From Verrucomicrobiaceae bacterium (GTDB taxonomy: Bacteria > Verrucomicrobiota > Verrucomicrobiia > Verrucomicrobiales > Akkermansiaceae): a stretch of DNA of 64,000 nucleotides. Every line of letters begins with the position of its first letter. Positions within the stretch are counted from its first letter, which is position 1. The notes under the pieces were generated by a model. It saw nothing but the letters and a program-made list of their open reading frames with translations, did no database searches and had not been told where the DNA came from. Where the stretch lies: NCBI GenBank assembly GCA_027485615.1, contig JAIXQS010000011.1, positions 1 to 64,000 of the forward strand, in the 5' to 3' direction. The position numbers and the translations under genes are program-made. Of this stretch, positions 1 through 9,183 are shown in pieces.

Positions 1-257
1 GCAAGAAAAGAGAAAAAACAGCCCTTAATCTTGCTGTTTGGTCTTTTTCAAGGAATGCATCTTTCCGCCCACCTTGCGCATGCCCCCTGCGTCGAGGGGG
101 CGCCACCTGATTAAGAGGTAGCGCGGTCTTGATAAGACCGCATGTGCAAGAAAAGAGAAAGAATATCCCTTGATCTAGCCGTTTGGTCTTTTCCAAGGAA
201 TCCATCTTTCCGCCCACCTTGCGCATGCCCCCTGCGGCGAGGGGGCGCCACCTGATT
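1..257. repeat. Direct repeat, 145-bp period, two copies (1-112 and 146-257)
   Basis: Positions 1-112 and 146-257 align without gaps at an offset of exactly 145, with nine mismatches by my count. The 33 bp between them (113-145) contain a perfect hairpin: GCGGTCTT (123-130), loop GAT, AAGACCGC (134-141). Each copy ends in a second GC-rich hairpin, GCCCCCT (82-88) with AGGGGGC (95-101) in copy 1 and its equivalent at 227-246. The second unit breaks off about 20 bp before the first glycosyltransferase start. Because the window begins exactly at a unit boundary, more copies may lie upstream. I see no credible coding sequence here; function unknown. Confidence 0.85.
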
Positions 258-279
258 TTTTTCATCCACTAACAACCGA

Positions 280-2652
280 GTGAAAATTCTCCAGATATTC
301 AATCCCTATGTGAATTTCGGCGGGGAGGAAAGCGCCGTGAACCAGATCAGCGTGGAGCTGGAAAAGAGCCACGATCTGCAAAACATCGTTTTCAACATAC
401 ATAGCTGGGCGGGCGGCAGCGGGCCGATTGCGCGCGCCAGGCAATTCGCGCTCATGGTGTGGAACCCTGTTTCCGTGCGGCAGGTGCGGGAGGCGGTCGC
501 CGATTTCAAACCCGATGTGATCCTCCTGCACAACATCATGCCGGTCGGATCGGCGGCGCTCTATCTCTACCTGGATCGCTGCGGAATTCGCGTTGTCCAT
601 TACATCCACAACTTCCGCCCGTTCTCCGTAAATGGTTATTGCTGGGGAAACGGGCGCATCATGGCGGAGGGGCTGGAGCTGAATTTCATCCCCGAGATCC
701 TGGGTGGCTCCTGGCAGGAGTCCAAGTTCAAGACCGCCTGGTATGGCCTGTTGATCCGGGCGCTGCACGCGCTCGGCGTTTATCGCAGGATCTCCGGCTG
801 GATTGCGATCTCGCGTTTCATGAAGGACGCCTTCGAGAAAGGTGGCATCGAGGAAAGCCGCATCCGCGTGATTCCCCACAGTTGGGAGCCGACGCAAACC
901 CATCCGGCTTCGCTCACGGATGCGAGCGCGGAGCCGATGTTCCTTTTCCTCGGGCGCATCTCCGAGGAGAAAGGCCTGCGGGTTTTGCTGGAGGCATGGG
1001 AAGCCCATGAGCGCGGCGGCGGCAAGGGCAGTCTCAACATTGCGGGTGAGGGCCCCTTGGCGGCAGAGGTGCGGGAACGCTGCGGGACGCTGGCGAGGGC
1101 GAATTATCTGGGATTCCGCGGTGGGGCGGAAAAGGAGGAGCTGCTGAGGTCGTGCACGGCGCTCATCGTCCCCTCGGTGTGGTGGGAGCCGCTGGGGCTG
1201 GTGCTTTACGAGGCGTACGACCATGCCAAGCCCGTGCTCGCGGCAGCATCAGGCGGCATCCTCGACCATGTGACCGATGGGGTGACGGGCTGGATCCACG
1301 AACCGGGCAACGCCGCCCAGCTCGCGGCGCAAATCCGGGAGGTTTCCGAAAACCCCTTGGAAGCCGCCACCCGGGGTGCGAACGGACGCGGACTGATCGC
1401 GCTGAGAAGCCCGGAGCGTTGGCTCGGCGAGTTCGACGCTTTCCTCGAATCGGTCATCGCCGCAACCGTGCCGGGTGTGGAAGAGCGCCCGGAAGAACCC
1501 AAGCTGCGGGCGCAGGTGTATCTCGCGGATCAGAATCCGGGATACGACCGCAGCTTCGGCATCTCACGGATGTCGAGGTTGGTGCTCGGCTCATTGCAGG
1601 CGCGGGGGAATGTTCGCATCGAGACCGTGGTTTCGAAGAGTTCGCAGCGCGGTCCGGATAACGTGACAGTGTCGCGCACTCTGCCATGGGGCACGAGGAC
1701 AAAGTGGGTGCGGCTTCTCACCGACCACCTGCACCCGCTCTTCATTCGTCCTGATCCCGAGGCGGATCTCTTTTATTTCCCGAAAGGCTACCTGCCGCTG
1801 CTCGATGTGTTCTGCCGACCCTCGGTGGTGACCATTCACGACACGATCATCCAGTACGACGAGGATCATTACCCGGATTGGCGCGCCCGGTGGGAATACG
1901 GCTATTGGGCGGGCGTGCTGAAGCACACCTTGCGCAACGCGAACCGGATCATGACCGTATCGGAATTCTCGAAACGACAGATCACCGCTTTCATGCTCCG
2001 TCACGGGATACCGGAAAAGGAAATCACTGTTACCTATGAGCCGTGCGCTTATGAATCCATCCCACAGCCGGAAGCGCCGGAAAAGAGCAAAAAGGTCATT
2101 CACCTCGCGTCCGTCGAGCCGCACAAGCGCACCGCGCAGCTGATCGACTGGTGGCTGGAGGCGGAAGCGGATGGGCGCAAGCTGCCCGACCTTGAGCTAA
2201 TCGGCAGCGTCGACGACGGTTTTTTGGAAAAAATCAGGAACTCCCGGACAATCCGGCTGCTGCCCTTCATGGAGGACGCCAACTTGCAAGCCGCCTACTC
2301 CTCCGCCCGGGCGTTGATACTGCCGTCCGAGATCGAGGGCTTCGGACTTCCGGCGCTGGAGGCGTATTACCTCGGCACACCCGTGTGTTTCGTAAAAGGC
2401 ACATCTGTGGAGGAAATCCTAGCGGGCGTGACCGGCAAGGGAGCATTCTCGCTGGAAAGCCGCGAATCGTTCTTCGCCGCCCTCGAGGAGGTGATGGCCA
2501 TGGATCCCTCGGAAATCCGCCGCTGCGGACTCAAACTTCGCGAGACTTTCGATTCCGCCAAGGTTGCGGAAAGGATCGAAGCGGTATTCCAAGAGGTTAC
2601 ATGTCATTTTAATACTTCCGTTTCGCTCGCTGGGATCCCGAAACAGAAATGA
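280..2652 (+). CDS. Double-domain GT4 family glycosyltransferase
   Basis: A 790-aa cytoplasmic sugar transferase made of two GT-B (GT4-like) enzymes in tandem. The first half (about 1-395) has GRISEEKGLRVLLEAWE near residue 225 and the EPLGLVLYEAYDHAKPV donor-binding segment with the E-x7-E spacing. The second half (about 410-780) repeats this architecture with VEPHKRTAQLIDWW and SEIEGFGLPALEAYYLGTPV. The start is GTG at 280 (MKILQIFNPYVNFGGEE), a typical GT4 N-terminus. It probably adds two sugars to the lipid-linked repeat unit. First gene of the EPS operon, 16 bp before the next start. Acceptor and donor cannot be read from sequence. Confidence 0.85.
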   Translation: MKILQIFNPYVNFGGEESAVNQISVELEKSHDLQNIVFNIHSWAGGSGPIARARQFALMVWNPVSVRQVREAVADFKPDVILLHNIMPVGSAALYLYLDRCGIRVVHYIHNFRPFSVNGYCWGNGRIMAEGLELNFIPEILGGSWQESKFKTAWYGLLIRALHALGVYRRISGWIAISRFMKDAFEKGGIEESRIRVIPHSWEPTQTHPASLTDASAEPMFLFLGRISEEKGLRVLLEAWEAHERGGGKGSLNIAGEGPLAAEVRERCGTLARANYLGFRGGAEKEELLRSCTALIVPSVWWEPLGLVLYEAYDHAKPVLAAASGGILDHVTDGVTGWIHEPGNAAQLAAQIREVSENPLEAATRGANGRGLIALRSPERWLGEFDAFLESVIAATVPGVEERPEEPKLRAQVYLADQNPGYDRSFGISRMSRLVLGSLQARGNVRIETVVSKSSQRGPDNVTVSRTLPWGTRTKWVRLLTDHLHPLFIRPDPEADLFYFPKGYLPLLDVFCRPSVVTIHDTIIQYDEDHYPDWRARWEYGYWAGVLKHTLRNANRIMTVSEFSKRQITAFMLRHGIPEKEITVTYEPCAYESIPQPEAPEKSKKVIHLASVEPHKRTAQLIDWWLEAEADGRKLPDLELIGSVDDGFLEKIRNSRTIRLLPFMEDANLQAAYSSARALILPSEIEGFGLPALEAYYLGTPVCFVKGTSVEEILAGVTGKGAFSLESRESFFAALEEVMAMDPSEIRRCGLKLRETFDSAKVAERIEAVFQEVTCHFNTSVSLAGIPKQK

Positions 2653-2668
2653 ATGGTACCCAGCCCAC

Positions 2669-3442
2669 ATGAAAAACATGTTCCGAGCACTGATGAGAAA
2701 CGCGGGATTGAATCCCCGATGCATGCTGACCGTGCTTCCGGATTGGCTGCGCTACCGCCGTGACCGCCAGGCGTTCCGTAGCATGGCAGGCGCAGACACC
2801 ATGGCATGGGGCAACGATTTGCCCATACTTGGAGAATGGCGCGAGGCCTCGGGAAATCCCGGGGCTTACTTTTTTCAAGACAGGCTTGTCGCGCGCTGGA
2901 TCCTTGACGCCGCGCCACTCCGCCACATCGACATCGGATCGCGCATCGACGGCTTCATCGGGCATCTCTCCGTGTTCCGCCAAGTCGAAGTGCTCGACAT
3001 CCGTCCCCAGCCCATCGAGATCCCGGGCGTGCGTTTCCATCAACTCGACCTCACCAAGCCTCTCAATGACTCATGGGTGGCGTCCGCGGAATCCCTATCC
3101 TGCCTTCATACCATCGAACACTTCGGCCTCGGTCGATATGGCGACGAACTCGATCCGCTCGGACACCTCAAGGGGCTCGCTCAGATCACCCGGATACTGA
3201 AACCCGGCGGACGTCTTTACCTGTCAACGCCAGTCGGTCGCGAGCGCGTCGAGTTTAACGCTCACCGAATTTTTTCTGCTGCCACTGTGTTCGCATGGTT
3301 CAGCGAGGGCTGGAGCATCGAGAGATCGGCCATCATCGATGACGAGCTGCGCGTGCGGGAAAGCGATGGCCCGGATGCCCTCCGCGAGGCCCATTGCGAT
3401 ACCGGGGTTGGCATCGTTTGCGCCCGGAAAATGGAACCATGA
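2669..3442 (+). CDS. DUF268-type methyltransferase-like protein
   Basis: About 257 aa. The C-terminal half reads like the DUF268 family: SLSCLHTIEHFGLGRYGDE followed by LKPGGRLYLSTPVGRERVEF, which is the post-motif strand of a class I SAM methyltransferase fold. The upstream DIGSRIDGFIGHL segment would be the SAM-binding loop. The ATG at 2669 (MKNMFRALMRNAG) was chosen over longer non-ATG starts that overlap the previous gene. It ends in an ATGA overlap with the next gene. DUF268 genes sit in polysaccharide clusters; the catalytic role (sugar methylation) is inferred. Confidence 0.7.
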   Translation: MKNMFRALMRNAGLNPRCMLTVLPDWLRYRRDRQAFRSMAGADTMAWGNDLPILGEWREASGNPGAYFFQDRLVARWILDAAPLRHIDIGSRIDGFIGHLSVFRQVEVLDIRPQPIEIPGVRFHQLDLTKPLNDSWVASAESLSCLHTIEHFGLGRYGDELDPLGHLKGLAQITRILKPGGRLYLSTPVGRERVEFNAHRIFSAATVFAWFSEGWSIERSAIIDDELRVRESDGPDALREAHCDTGVGIVCARKMEP

Positions 3443-4323
3443 AAAGGCGCCCCATCACCGACCGTCTTCAGGATCGATTATGGACTATTCGCGCCCAACG
3501 CAAAGGCGCGGACATGCCGTCGGCACCGGGCGGTGTATCCCTAGCTGGCAGTATTTCCGGCGAGATGGCATGGCCGTCGGCCTGCACCGCCCTTGCGGAT
3601 GGAGTCATCACATCCGCACGTTTCCGCCGCCTGCGTGCGGTGATGGAAGTCGTGGAGACCCTCGGCCCCTGCGATGGCCGCCACCACGCGCGCCTCATCC
3701 GGGCGGCGGGACACGAGGAATGGCTGGAGCGCCCGGAAGTGCTCGCTCTGGACTCATGGGGAAATCCACTGCTATGGCCGGCCGTCCTGCTCGGCACGCC
3801 GCATCCCATGGCGCCCACTTCCCTGCGCTACCTCTCGCACGCGCTTTGGCTGCGCGACGAAGGCATGATCGGGGAAAAAGCGCATGTCGCAGAAATCGGC
3901 GTCGGTTACGGCGGGCTCGTCGCGATGAACGCTCTCGTCTCTCAGGCTCGCACCAGCATCGTAGATCTACCAGATGTGCAAAGAGCCGCGATGACGATGC
4001 TCACTGAAAATTCGCTGGCTAACGCCGCCGACCCAGCCGTCGCTGTATCTCATCCCGCGTTCGACTGCGTGATTTCCAACTACGCCTTCACGGAGCTTTC
4101 CACGGCATGGCAGGATCGCATGCTTAAGGAATTCATCGCGGGATCGCGCCACGGCATGATCCTGAGTAATGCCCGCGTCTTTTCGCAACAGATCGGTGGC
4201 AGATCGAACGAGCAGCTTCTGGCCGCGCTCGCCGAGCATGGCATCGAGGCAACCTGCCACGCCGACCATCCGCTCCTTTCCCCCTCGGATCGCGCTTGTG
4301 GAAGCGCTCTGATCCGTTGGTAA
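3439..4323 (+). CDS. Putative sugar O-methyltransferase
   Basis: 294 aa. It contains a SAM-binding motif AEIGVGYGGLVAMNAL near residues 150-165, followed by IVDLPDVQRAAMTML, the pattern seen in the putative sugar O-methyltransferase family of EPS clusters. NYAFTELSTAWQDRMLKEFI is the downstream conserved block. Start chosen at ATG 3439, overlapping the previous stop by ATGA, so the two methyltransferase-like proteins are probably translationally coupled. It likely methylates a hydroxyl on a glycan residue; the exact target is unknown. Confidence 0.7.
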   Translation: MKRRPITDRLQDRLWTIRAQRKGADMPSAPGGVSLAGSISGEMAWPSACTALADGVITSARFRRLRAVMEVVETLGPCDGRHHARLIRAAGHEEWLERPEVLALDSWGNPLLWPAVLLGTPHPMAPTSLRYLSHALWLRDEGMIGEKAHVAEIGVGYGGLVAMNALVSQARTSIVDLPDVQRAAMTMLTENSLANAADPAVAVSHPAFDCVISNYAFTELSTAWQDRMLKEFIAGSRHGMILSNARVFSQQIGGRSNEQLLAALAEHGIEATCHADHPLLSPSDRACGSALIRW

Positions 4324-4335
4324 TCCGATCGCCTG

Positions 4336-5205
4336 ATGATCCGCATCCTACTGCTCGGCCGCACCGGCAACAACCTCTTCCAATACGCGATTGGACGCGT
4401 GCTTGCCGAGAAGCATCAGGTGCCGCTGGTACTCGACGGCACTTGGTTCAATGAAGAGAACTGGAAGGAGGTTTCCCATTTCCTCGATCTACCGATCAAG
4501 GCGGAGGTCAGGCGTCATCCATCCATCCCCAGCCGCGCGTTGCGGAAAATCACCGGCAAGCATTATTGGGAATACCGGGGCGTGCCCGTGTTGCGGGAGC
4601 CGGACGGCGACCAGCGCTTCGATCCCTCTTTCCTGGATGCGCCGGCGGATTGCATGCTCTTCGGGTATTTTCAGTCACCACTTTATTTTCAAAGTATGGC
4701 GTCCGAAATCCGCGCCGAGCTGCTCGGACTGCTAGGCGGCGGGGTGAAGATCAGCGCCGATCTAACAGATGAAATCTCCGCGCCCGGCTCCGTGGCGGTG
4801 CATGTCCGACGCACCGATTTCCTAAGCATTCCCGCCCATCAGGTCTGCGGCGCGGACTATTACCGCAATGCGATGGAAGCGATGCGCGGCCTCGTGCCGG
4901 ACGCACGCTTCCACATCTTTTCCGACGATCCCGAATGGTGTCGCGCCACATTTAGAGAATCGGATCACGAGGTCATCCACGACGCCCGCACGGCCGCGAA
5001 CCCGCTCCATGACCTTCTCCTGATGAGCCGCGCGCCCCATCACATCATCGCCAACAGCTCCTACTCCTGGTGGGCGGCATGGCTCGGCGAAAAACCCGGC
5101 CAACAGGTGATGATCCCGGATCGTTGGTTTGCGGAGGGCATACAGGCTCCCATCGGCCAGAAGATGATGCCGCATTGGGCACAGATTCAGACAAGGGAAG
5201 CATGA
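4336..5205 (+). CDS. GT11 family alpha-1,2-fucosyltransferase
   Basis: 289 aa, the normal length for GT11. It shows the family N-terminus LLLGRTGNNLFQYAIGRVLA, the donor-binding HVRRTDFL motif near residue 157, and the C-terminal NSSYSWWAAWLG block. GT11 enzymes transfer fucose from GDP-fucose in alpha-1,2 linkage, or related deoxyhexoses. It lies 12 bp downstream of the sugar methyltransferase in the same operon, so it most likely decorates the EPS or O-antigen repeat. No GDP-fucose synthesis genes are present in this window. Confidence 0.85.
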   Translation: MIRILLLGRTGNNLFQYAIGRVLAEKHQVPLVLDGTWFNEENWKEVSHFLDLPIKAEVRRHPSIPSRALRKITGKHYWEYRGVPVLREPDGDQRFDPSFLDAPADCMLFGYFQSPLYFQSMASEIRAELLGLLGGGVKISADLTDEISAPGSVAVHVRRTDFLSIPAHQVCGADYYRNAMEAMRGLVPDARFHIFSDDPEWCRATFRESDHEVIHDARTAANPLHDLLLMSRAPHHIIANSSYSWWAAWLGEKPGQQVMIPDRWFAEGIQAPIGQKMMPHWAQIQTREA

Positions 5206-5256
5206 TTGTTGCCATCGCGCCCAAAACCCAGCCAGATCACCCAAGATTCATCGCTT

Positions 5257-5994
5257 ATGCTCATATCGATCATCATCCCCGTTTACAACGAGCAAACCTA
5301 TGTGTCGGAGCTGCTGTCACAGGTTGGGAAAGCATTCCTTGGCGCGGATCTGGAGAAGGAAATCGTAATCGTCGATGACGGCTCAACCGACAGAACGCAT
5401 TCGGAAGTGGAAACATTCATCCGCAGCAACGCCGATCTACGGATCATCCATATCGTCCATGCGGTGAACAGGGGTAAGGGAGCGGCGGTGAGAACCGGCT
5501 TCGACCGCGCGGGCGGCGACATTATGATCATCCAGGATGCCGACCTTGAATACGATCCCGGCGAAATCAGGGATGTGATCCTTCCCATCGTTAGAGGTGA
5601 TTCGGATATCGTCTATGGATCCCGCATTCTTCGCGAAAAGGCAGCGGGAAACGCGGGGTTTATGGGCCTGCTGAAAGGCAAGCATCCGCATTCATACGTC
5701 CTCGCCTACCTCGGAGGCGTCGCCATCACCCGCTGGACGAACCTAATCGCCGGGAGCTCCCTCACCGACGAGCCGACCTGTTACAAGGCTTTCCGCCGTT
5801 CCGTTCTCAAAGGTGTTACGATCGAGTGTGACGATTTCTCATGGGAGCCCGAGATCACCGTAAAACTTTTGAAACAAGGCCATGAAATCCAGGAGGTGCC
5901 CATTTCCTATCGCCCTAGGAAAAACGACCAAGGCAAGAAAATCAATTGGAGACACGGTATCGGAGCGCTGCTGACGATATGGAAATACAGGTAG
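5257..5994 (+). CDS. GT2 family glycosyltransferase (DPM1-like)
   Basis: 245 aa, GT-A fold. Nucleotide-sugar motifs are visible: SIIIPVYNEQTYV at the N-terminus, IVDDGSTDRTH, RGKGAAVRTGFDRA and the metal-binding QDADLEYDP. The arrangement resembles polyprenyl-phosphate mannosyl/glucosyltransferases, with no obvious C-terminal membrane anchor. The start is ATG 5257 because upstream candidates are TTG and the family N-terminus begins here. It overlaps the following membrane-protein gene by 16 bp. A role in charging a lipid carrier for the adjacent integral membrane transferases is plausible but inferred. Confidence 0.8.
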   Translation: MLISIIIPVYNEQTYVSELLSQVGKAFLGADLEKEIVIVDDGSTDRTHSEVETFIRSNADLRIIHIVHAVNRGKGAAVRTGFDRAGGDIMIIQDADLEYDPGEIRDVILPIVRGDSDIVYGSRILREKAAGNAGFMGLLKGKHPHSYVLAYLGGVAITRWTNLIAGSSLTDEPTCYKAFRRSVLKGVTIECDDFSWEPEITVKLLKQGHEIQEVPISYRPRKNDQGKKINWRHGIGALLTIWKYR

Positions 5995-8363
5995 AGAAAT
6001 CACGTCCGGCATCCCGGCCAACTGCTTTGAAAAGATCCACCTTATCGCTTCTTTTATGCCTCCTCACGGTAGTGTTGTGGTTTTCCCCTTGGTGGGGCGG
6101 GGGGAGAAATCTCGCGCCACTTGACCTTGCTCACACGATGATGAGTCCATGGCGTGACGGAAACGAAACGGCGTGGCCGAAGAACCACAACGTCGCGGAT
6201 GGTGTTGATCAGTATCTGGTCTATCGAATGGTCGCGGAAAAAAGCTTCCGGGAAGAAGGCTGGGTGGGATGGAGCAGCCTGACCTACGGCGGGACTGCCC
6301 AGTATGCGAATACGATGGCGCTCTATTTCGACTGGACGGTGCAGTTGCACCGCTGGTTTGAATTTTGGACCGCATGGCATCTCGGCCTGATGGGTCAGGT
6401 CATGATCGCGGCGGCGGGAATGTTCTTTTTTCTCCGTGGGCGATCCATTGGAAATCTTTGGTCATGCTGCGGTGCGCTGGCCTACGCGGCCAACTCCCAA
6501 TTTGTCACGTGGATCTACCACAGGTGGGCGCTGGGCTCTTTTTGTTGGGTGCCGTGGATACTCTGGGCGATCGACCTACACCGAAAAGGAAAACGTCCCG
6601 GATGGATGCTTGTTCCCGTTTTCATCTGCATGGCGTTTCTCGGTGGCTCCCTGCAACATGCGGCGCTTGTCGTCCTAGTGGTGATATGCGCGTGGGGTGA
6701 GGAAGCGTTCCTTGCGGGCCATGCTTTCATCCGGCAGCTCAAATTACTCGGACGCTACACGCTATGGGGAATTCTCGGCGCGGGATTGGCTGCCATGATG
6801 CTCATACCTTGCGCAGACGCCCTGATCACCAGCAACGGACTAGGCCTTCACACCGGCTTATTCACGAACAAGGAAACACTTTATCCCAAGGGGATCCTCC
6901 AGCCGGTTCTGAATCTGGCAGCCTATCCTTTGCAGGTCTTTCCCTCGTTACTCGGTCGCTGCGATTCAGTGGATCTACTCAAGCTGTTTAGGAGCGAACT
7001 CTTTTATGTTTTTTACTTCGGATCCCTGCCCGTTCTGGTTGCGTTTCTCGGGATCCTGACAAAACGGACGCCGCCCCTGGCGCGCATTCTCATGCTCGTC
7101 GGACTGCTTCTCCCGCTCACACCCCTGATCCGGCAGTTATACCAAAGGCTTTTCCTGCTGTTCATACTTGGAGGCGTGTTCGCCTTCGCCCACTTCATGC
7201 AGCATGCGGAGCGTTCCACCAAGCAACGAATTTTCAAGGGGGCGGCGATCATATCCGGCGCTGGAGCGCTCCTTTGGATGGCGCTGAGCGTTCTCATTTT
7301 CCTCAAGCCGCAGCTCACCGCCCCGCTGAAAACAAGGATCGTCGAGCAAGGAGTGGGCAGTTCCTTCGGGTATTTCGGTGAATGGATCTCCGTGCGGGCA
7401 GACCGCTTCATCGGGGATCTGCTCATCTGGAGTCCCCAGCAAGGCATCCCGCTCCTTTTGCTTGCGGCCGCCCTTCTCGGCTTGTTGCTGACCTGCTCAA
7501 GTCAACACCGGAAATGCCTAGCCGGGAAAGCGCTCGTCACGATATCCCTGATCGCGGAGCTGACACTTTTCGCATCCCGATGGGTGGCATGGAGCGATCC
7601 GGCGGAAGCGCCCCTGTTTCCGAAAACGGCCGAAACGGTAGCCTTGGAAAACCATGTCGGAAGTGCCGGGCGCGTCTCCACGGTGATCCATCCGTCCGCA
7701 CACATGGCAAAGACGCCGTTCGTTCCGAACACTCTTTCGGCTTACGGCATTGCATCCATTGATGGCTATGACAGCGTTGTTCCCGACGGCATGGTGATTC
7801 CCGGGGAAATGCCCTCCGATTCGCCTGTCCTGACGAAATACGGAGTAACCCATCTGTCCACCTGGGCCGGAAACGACGGAGTGGATCCTTTCTGGAAGTC
7901 CGTATGGAAGGGGCGGATGATGGATCTTTACGAGGCGGAGGAAACGCTTTCCCGGCAAATCGGATTCCGCGCGGATGCCGATATGCGGAGCTTCTTTTCC
8001 GGCGGAAGCTGGGATGGAGACGAGATCAAGGAGATTACGGGTTTGGAAAACAGCCGTGTGCTCAAAGTGCCTGCGGGCATACGGTGGATTCGGCTTGCGG
8101 AGAACCACGGATCAGGCTGGCAGTTCCGTGTGAAAACGGATGAGGACTGGAAACCTGTCACCCGGGCGGTGGATTCGAGCATGCTCATGGAAAACCCCCA
8201 CCCGGAGAGAGATACAAATCTGTTTATGAGATATGATCCTCCGCTTCGCAGGATAGGCATGGCAGTTTCGGGGTTCAGTCTCCTCATCTTGCTGGTTATG
8301 CCTTGCGTGACTGGATTCGTCCGGGCCTTCATCCCAGCGCGAGATCAATGCGTCCGGTCTTGA
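5979..8363 (+). CDS. YfhO-like multi-pass membrane protein
   Basis: About 794 aa. A hydrophobic N-terminal two-thirds (first helix LSLLLCLLTVVLWFSPWW, then many transmembrane segments to about residue 540) is followed by a soluble region of about 200 aa and a last helix near the C-terminus (FSLLILLVMPCVTGFV). This layout and the early WxGGGRNLAPLDLA segment fit the YfhO family, which uses polyprenyl-linked sugars to glycosylate envelope polymers. The ATG at 5979 overlaps the GT2 gene, which may supply its lipid-linked donor. Substrate unknown. Confidence 0.65.
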   Translation: MEIQVEKSRPASRPTALKRSTLSLLLCLLTVVLWFSPWWGGGRNLAPLDLAHTMMSPWRDGNETAWPKNHNVADGVDQYLVYRMVAEKSFREEGWVGWSSLTYGGTAQYANTMALYFDWTVQLHRWFEFWTAWHLGLMGQVMIAAAGMFFFLRGRSIGNLWSCCGALAYAANSQFVTWIYHRWALGSFCWVPWILWAIDLHRKGKRPGWMLVPVFICMAFLGGSLQHAALVVLVVICAWGEEAFLAGHAFIRQLKLLGRYTLWGILGAGLAAMMLIPCADALITSNGLGLHTGLFTNKETLYPKGILQPVLNLAAYPLQVFPSLLGRCDSVDLLKLFRSELFYVFYFGSLPVLVAFLGILTKRTPPLARILMLVGLLLPLTPLIRQLYQRLFLLFILGGVFAFAHFMQHAERSTKQRIFKGAAIISGAGALLWMALSVLIFLKPQLTAPLKTRIVEQGVGSSFGYFGEWISVRADRFIGDLLIWSPQQGIPLLLLAAALLGLLLTCSSQHRKCLAGKALVTISLIAELTLFASRWVAWSDPAEAPLFPKTAETVALENHVGSAGRVSTVIHPSAHMAKTPFVPNTLSAYGIASIDGYDSVVPDGMVIPGEMPSDSPVLTKYGVTHLSTWAGNDGVDPFWKSVWKGRMMDLYEAEETLSRQIGFRADADMRSFFSGGSWDGDEIKEITGLENSRVLKVPAGIRWIRLAENHGSGWQFRVKTDEDWKPVTRAVDSSMLMENPHPERDTNLFMRYDPPLRRIGMAVSGFSLLILLVMPCVTGFVRAFIPARDQCVRS

Positions 8364-8466
8364 TACGGTTTACTCACCGCAACGAATGCGTCCTCGCGAA
8401 GGACTCTTTCCGCACACTTGTCACCATTATCATCGGAGTCCTCTGGCTGAAGACCCGCAATCAGGA

Positions 8467-9183
8467 ATGAACCCTATACCCGAACTACTGGTTGTGATGC
8501 CGGTCTATAACGAGAGCGCGTCGATCAACCACGTGCTAGGCGGCTGGCTCGCGGAGCTGGATGGCAGCGGCTGCGATTACCGCCTGCTGGCGATCGACGA
8601 CGGCTCCACGGACGGCACGCTCGCGCTCCTAACCCGATGGAGGGACGATCACCCCGAGCGCATGGAGGTGCGGAGCAGGGGTAACCGCGGGCACGGCCAG
8701 ACCTGCCTGGAAGGCTACCGAGAGGCCGCCGCGCGGGGCATCCCGTATGTGCTGCAGATCGACTCAGACGGGCAGTCGTTGCCCCGTTTCTTCGGGGATT
8801 TCTGGGAGCTGCGGGAAACGCACGACGTGATCTACGGCGCGCGCAGTAGGAGCGACGGCTGGCAGCGGATGGTGGCCAGTGCGGTGCTGCGGCTGGCGCT
8901 CCGGTTGCTGGAGGGGGTGGATTGCGTGGACGCCAACGTGCCTTACCGGCTGATGTCATGCGCGGCCTGCGGAAAGGTGATGGCGCGCGTGCCGGAGGAA
9001 ATCTCGTTGGCGAACGTGGCGCTCGCCGTGATGCTGCGCCGCGAGGGCGGGATACGCCACGGCGCGATACCGATCGACTTCCCGCCGCGATTCGGCGGCG
9101 AGCCCTCGGTGCCGATGCGGCGTTTCCTCGCGAAGGCGGTGGAGCTTTTCCGGCAACTCAGGGAAATGCGGCCACAACCATGA
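8467..9183 (+). CDS. GT2 family glycosyltransferase
   Basis: 238 aa. GT-A motifs: VVMPVYNESASINHV, AIDDGSTDGTLALL, GHGQTCLEGYREAAA and the DxD-like QIDSDGQSLP. The middle of the protein carries SDGWQRMVASAVLRLALRLL, then DANVPYRLM. Start set at ATG 8467, because the upstream in-frame extension is rich in His/Pro and unlike the family. The stop overlaps the next start as ATGA, so it is coupled to the GT39-like membrane protein. Probably a lipid-carrier glycosyltransferase; acceptor unknown. Confidence 0.78.
   Translation: MNPIPELLVVMPVYNESASINHVLGGWLAELDGSGCDYRLLAIDDGSTDGTLALLTRWRDDHPERMEVRSRGNRGHGQTCLEGYREAAARGIPYVLQIDSDGQSLPRFFGDFWELRETHDVIYGARSRSDGWQRMVASAVLRLALRLLEGVDCVDANVPYRLMSCAACGKVMARVPEEISLANVALAVMLRREGGIRHGAIPIDFPPRFGGEPSVPMRRFLAKAVELFRQLREMRPQP

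Noticed and set aside
82..112. Rho-independent terminator at the end of each 145-bp repeat unit
   Set aside because: The hairpin is strong, but no T-run follows directly. The T-run at 256-262 is 10 nt away and exists in one copy only.
1..257. CRISPR array
   Set aside because: The period is 145 bp, the repeated part is over 110 bp and only two copies are seen; no cas genes are nearby.
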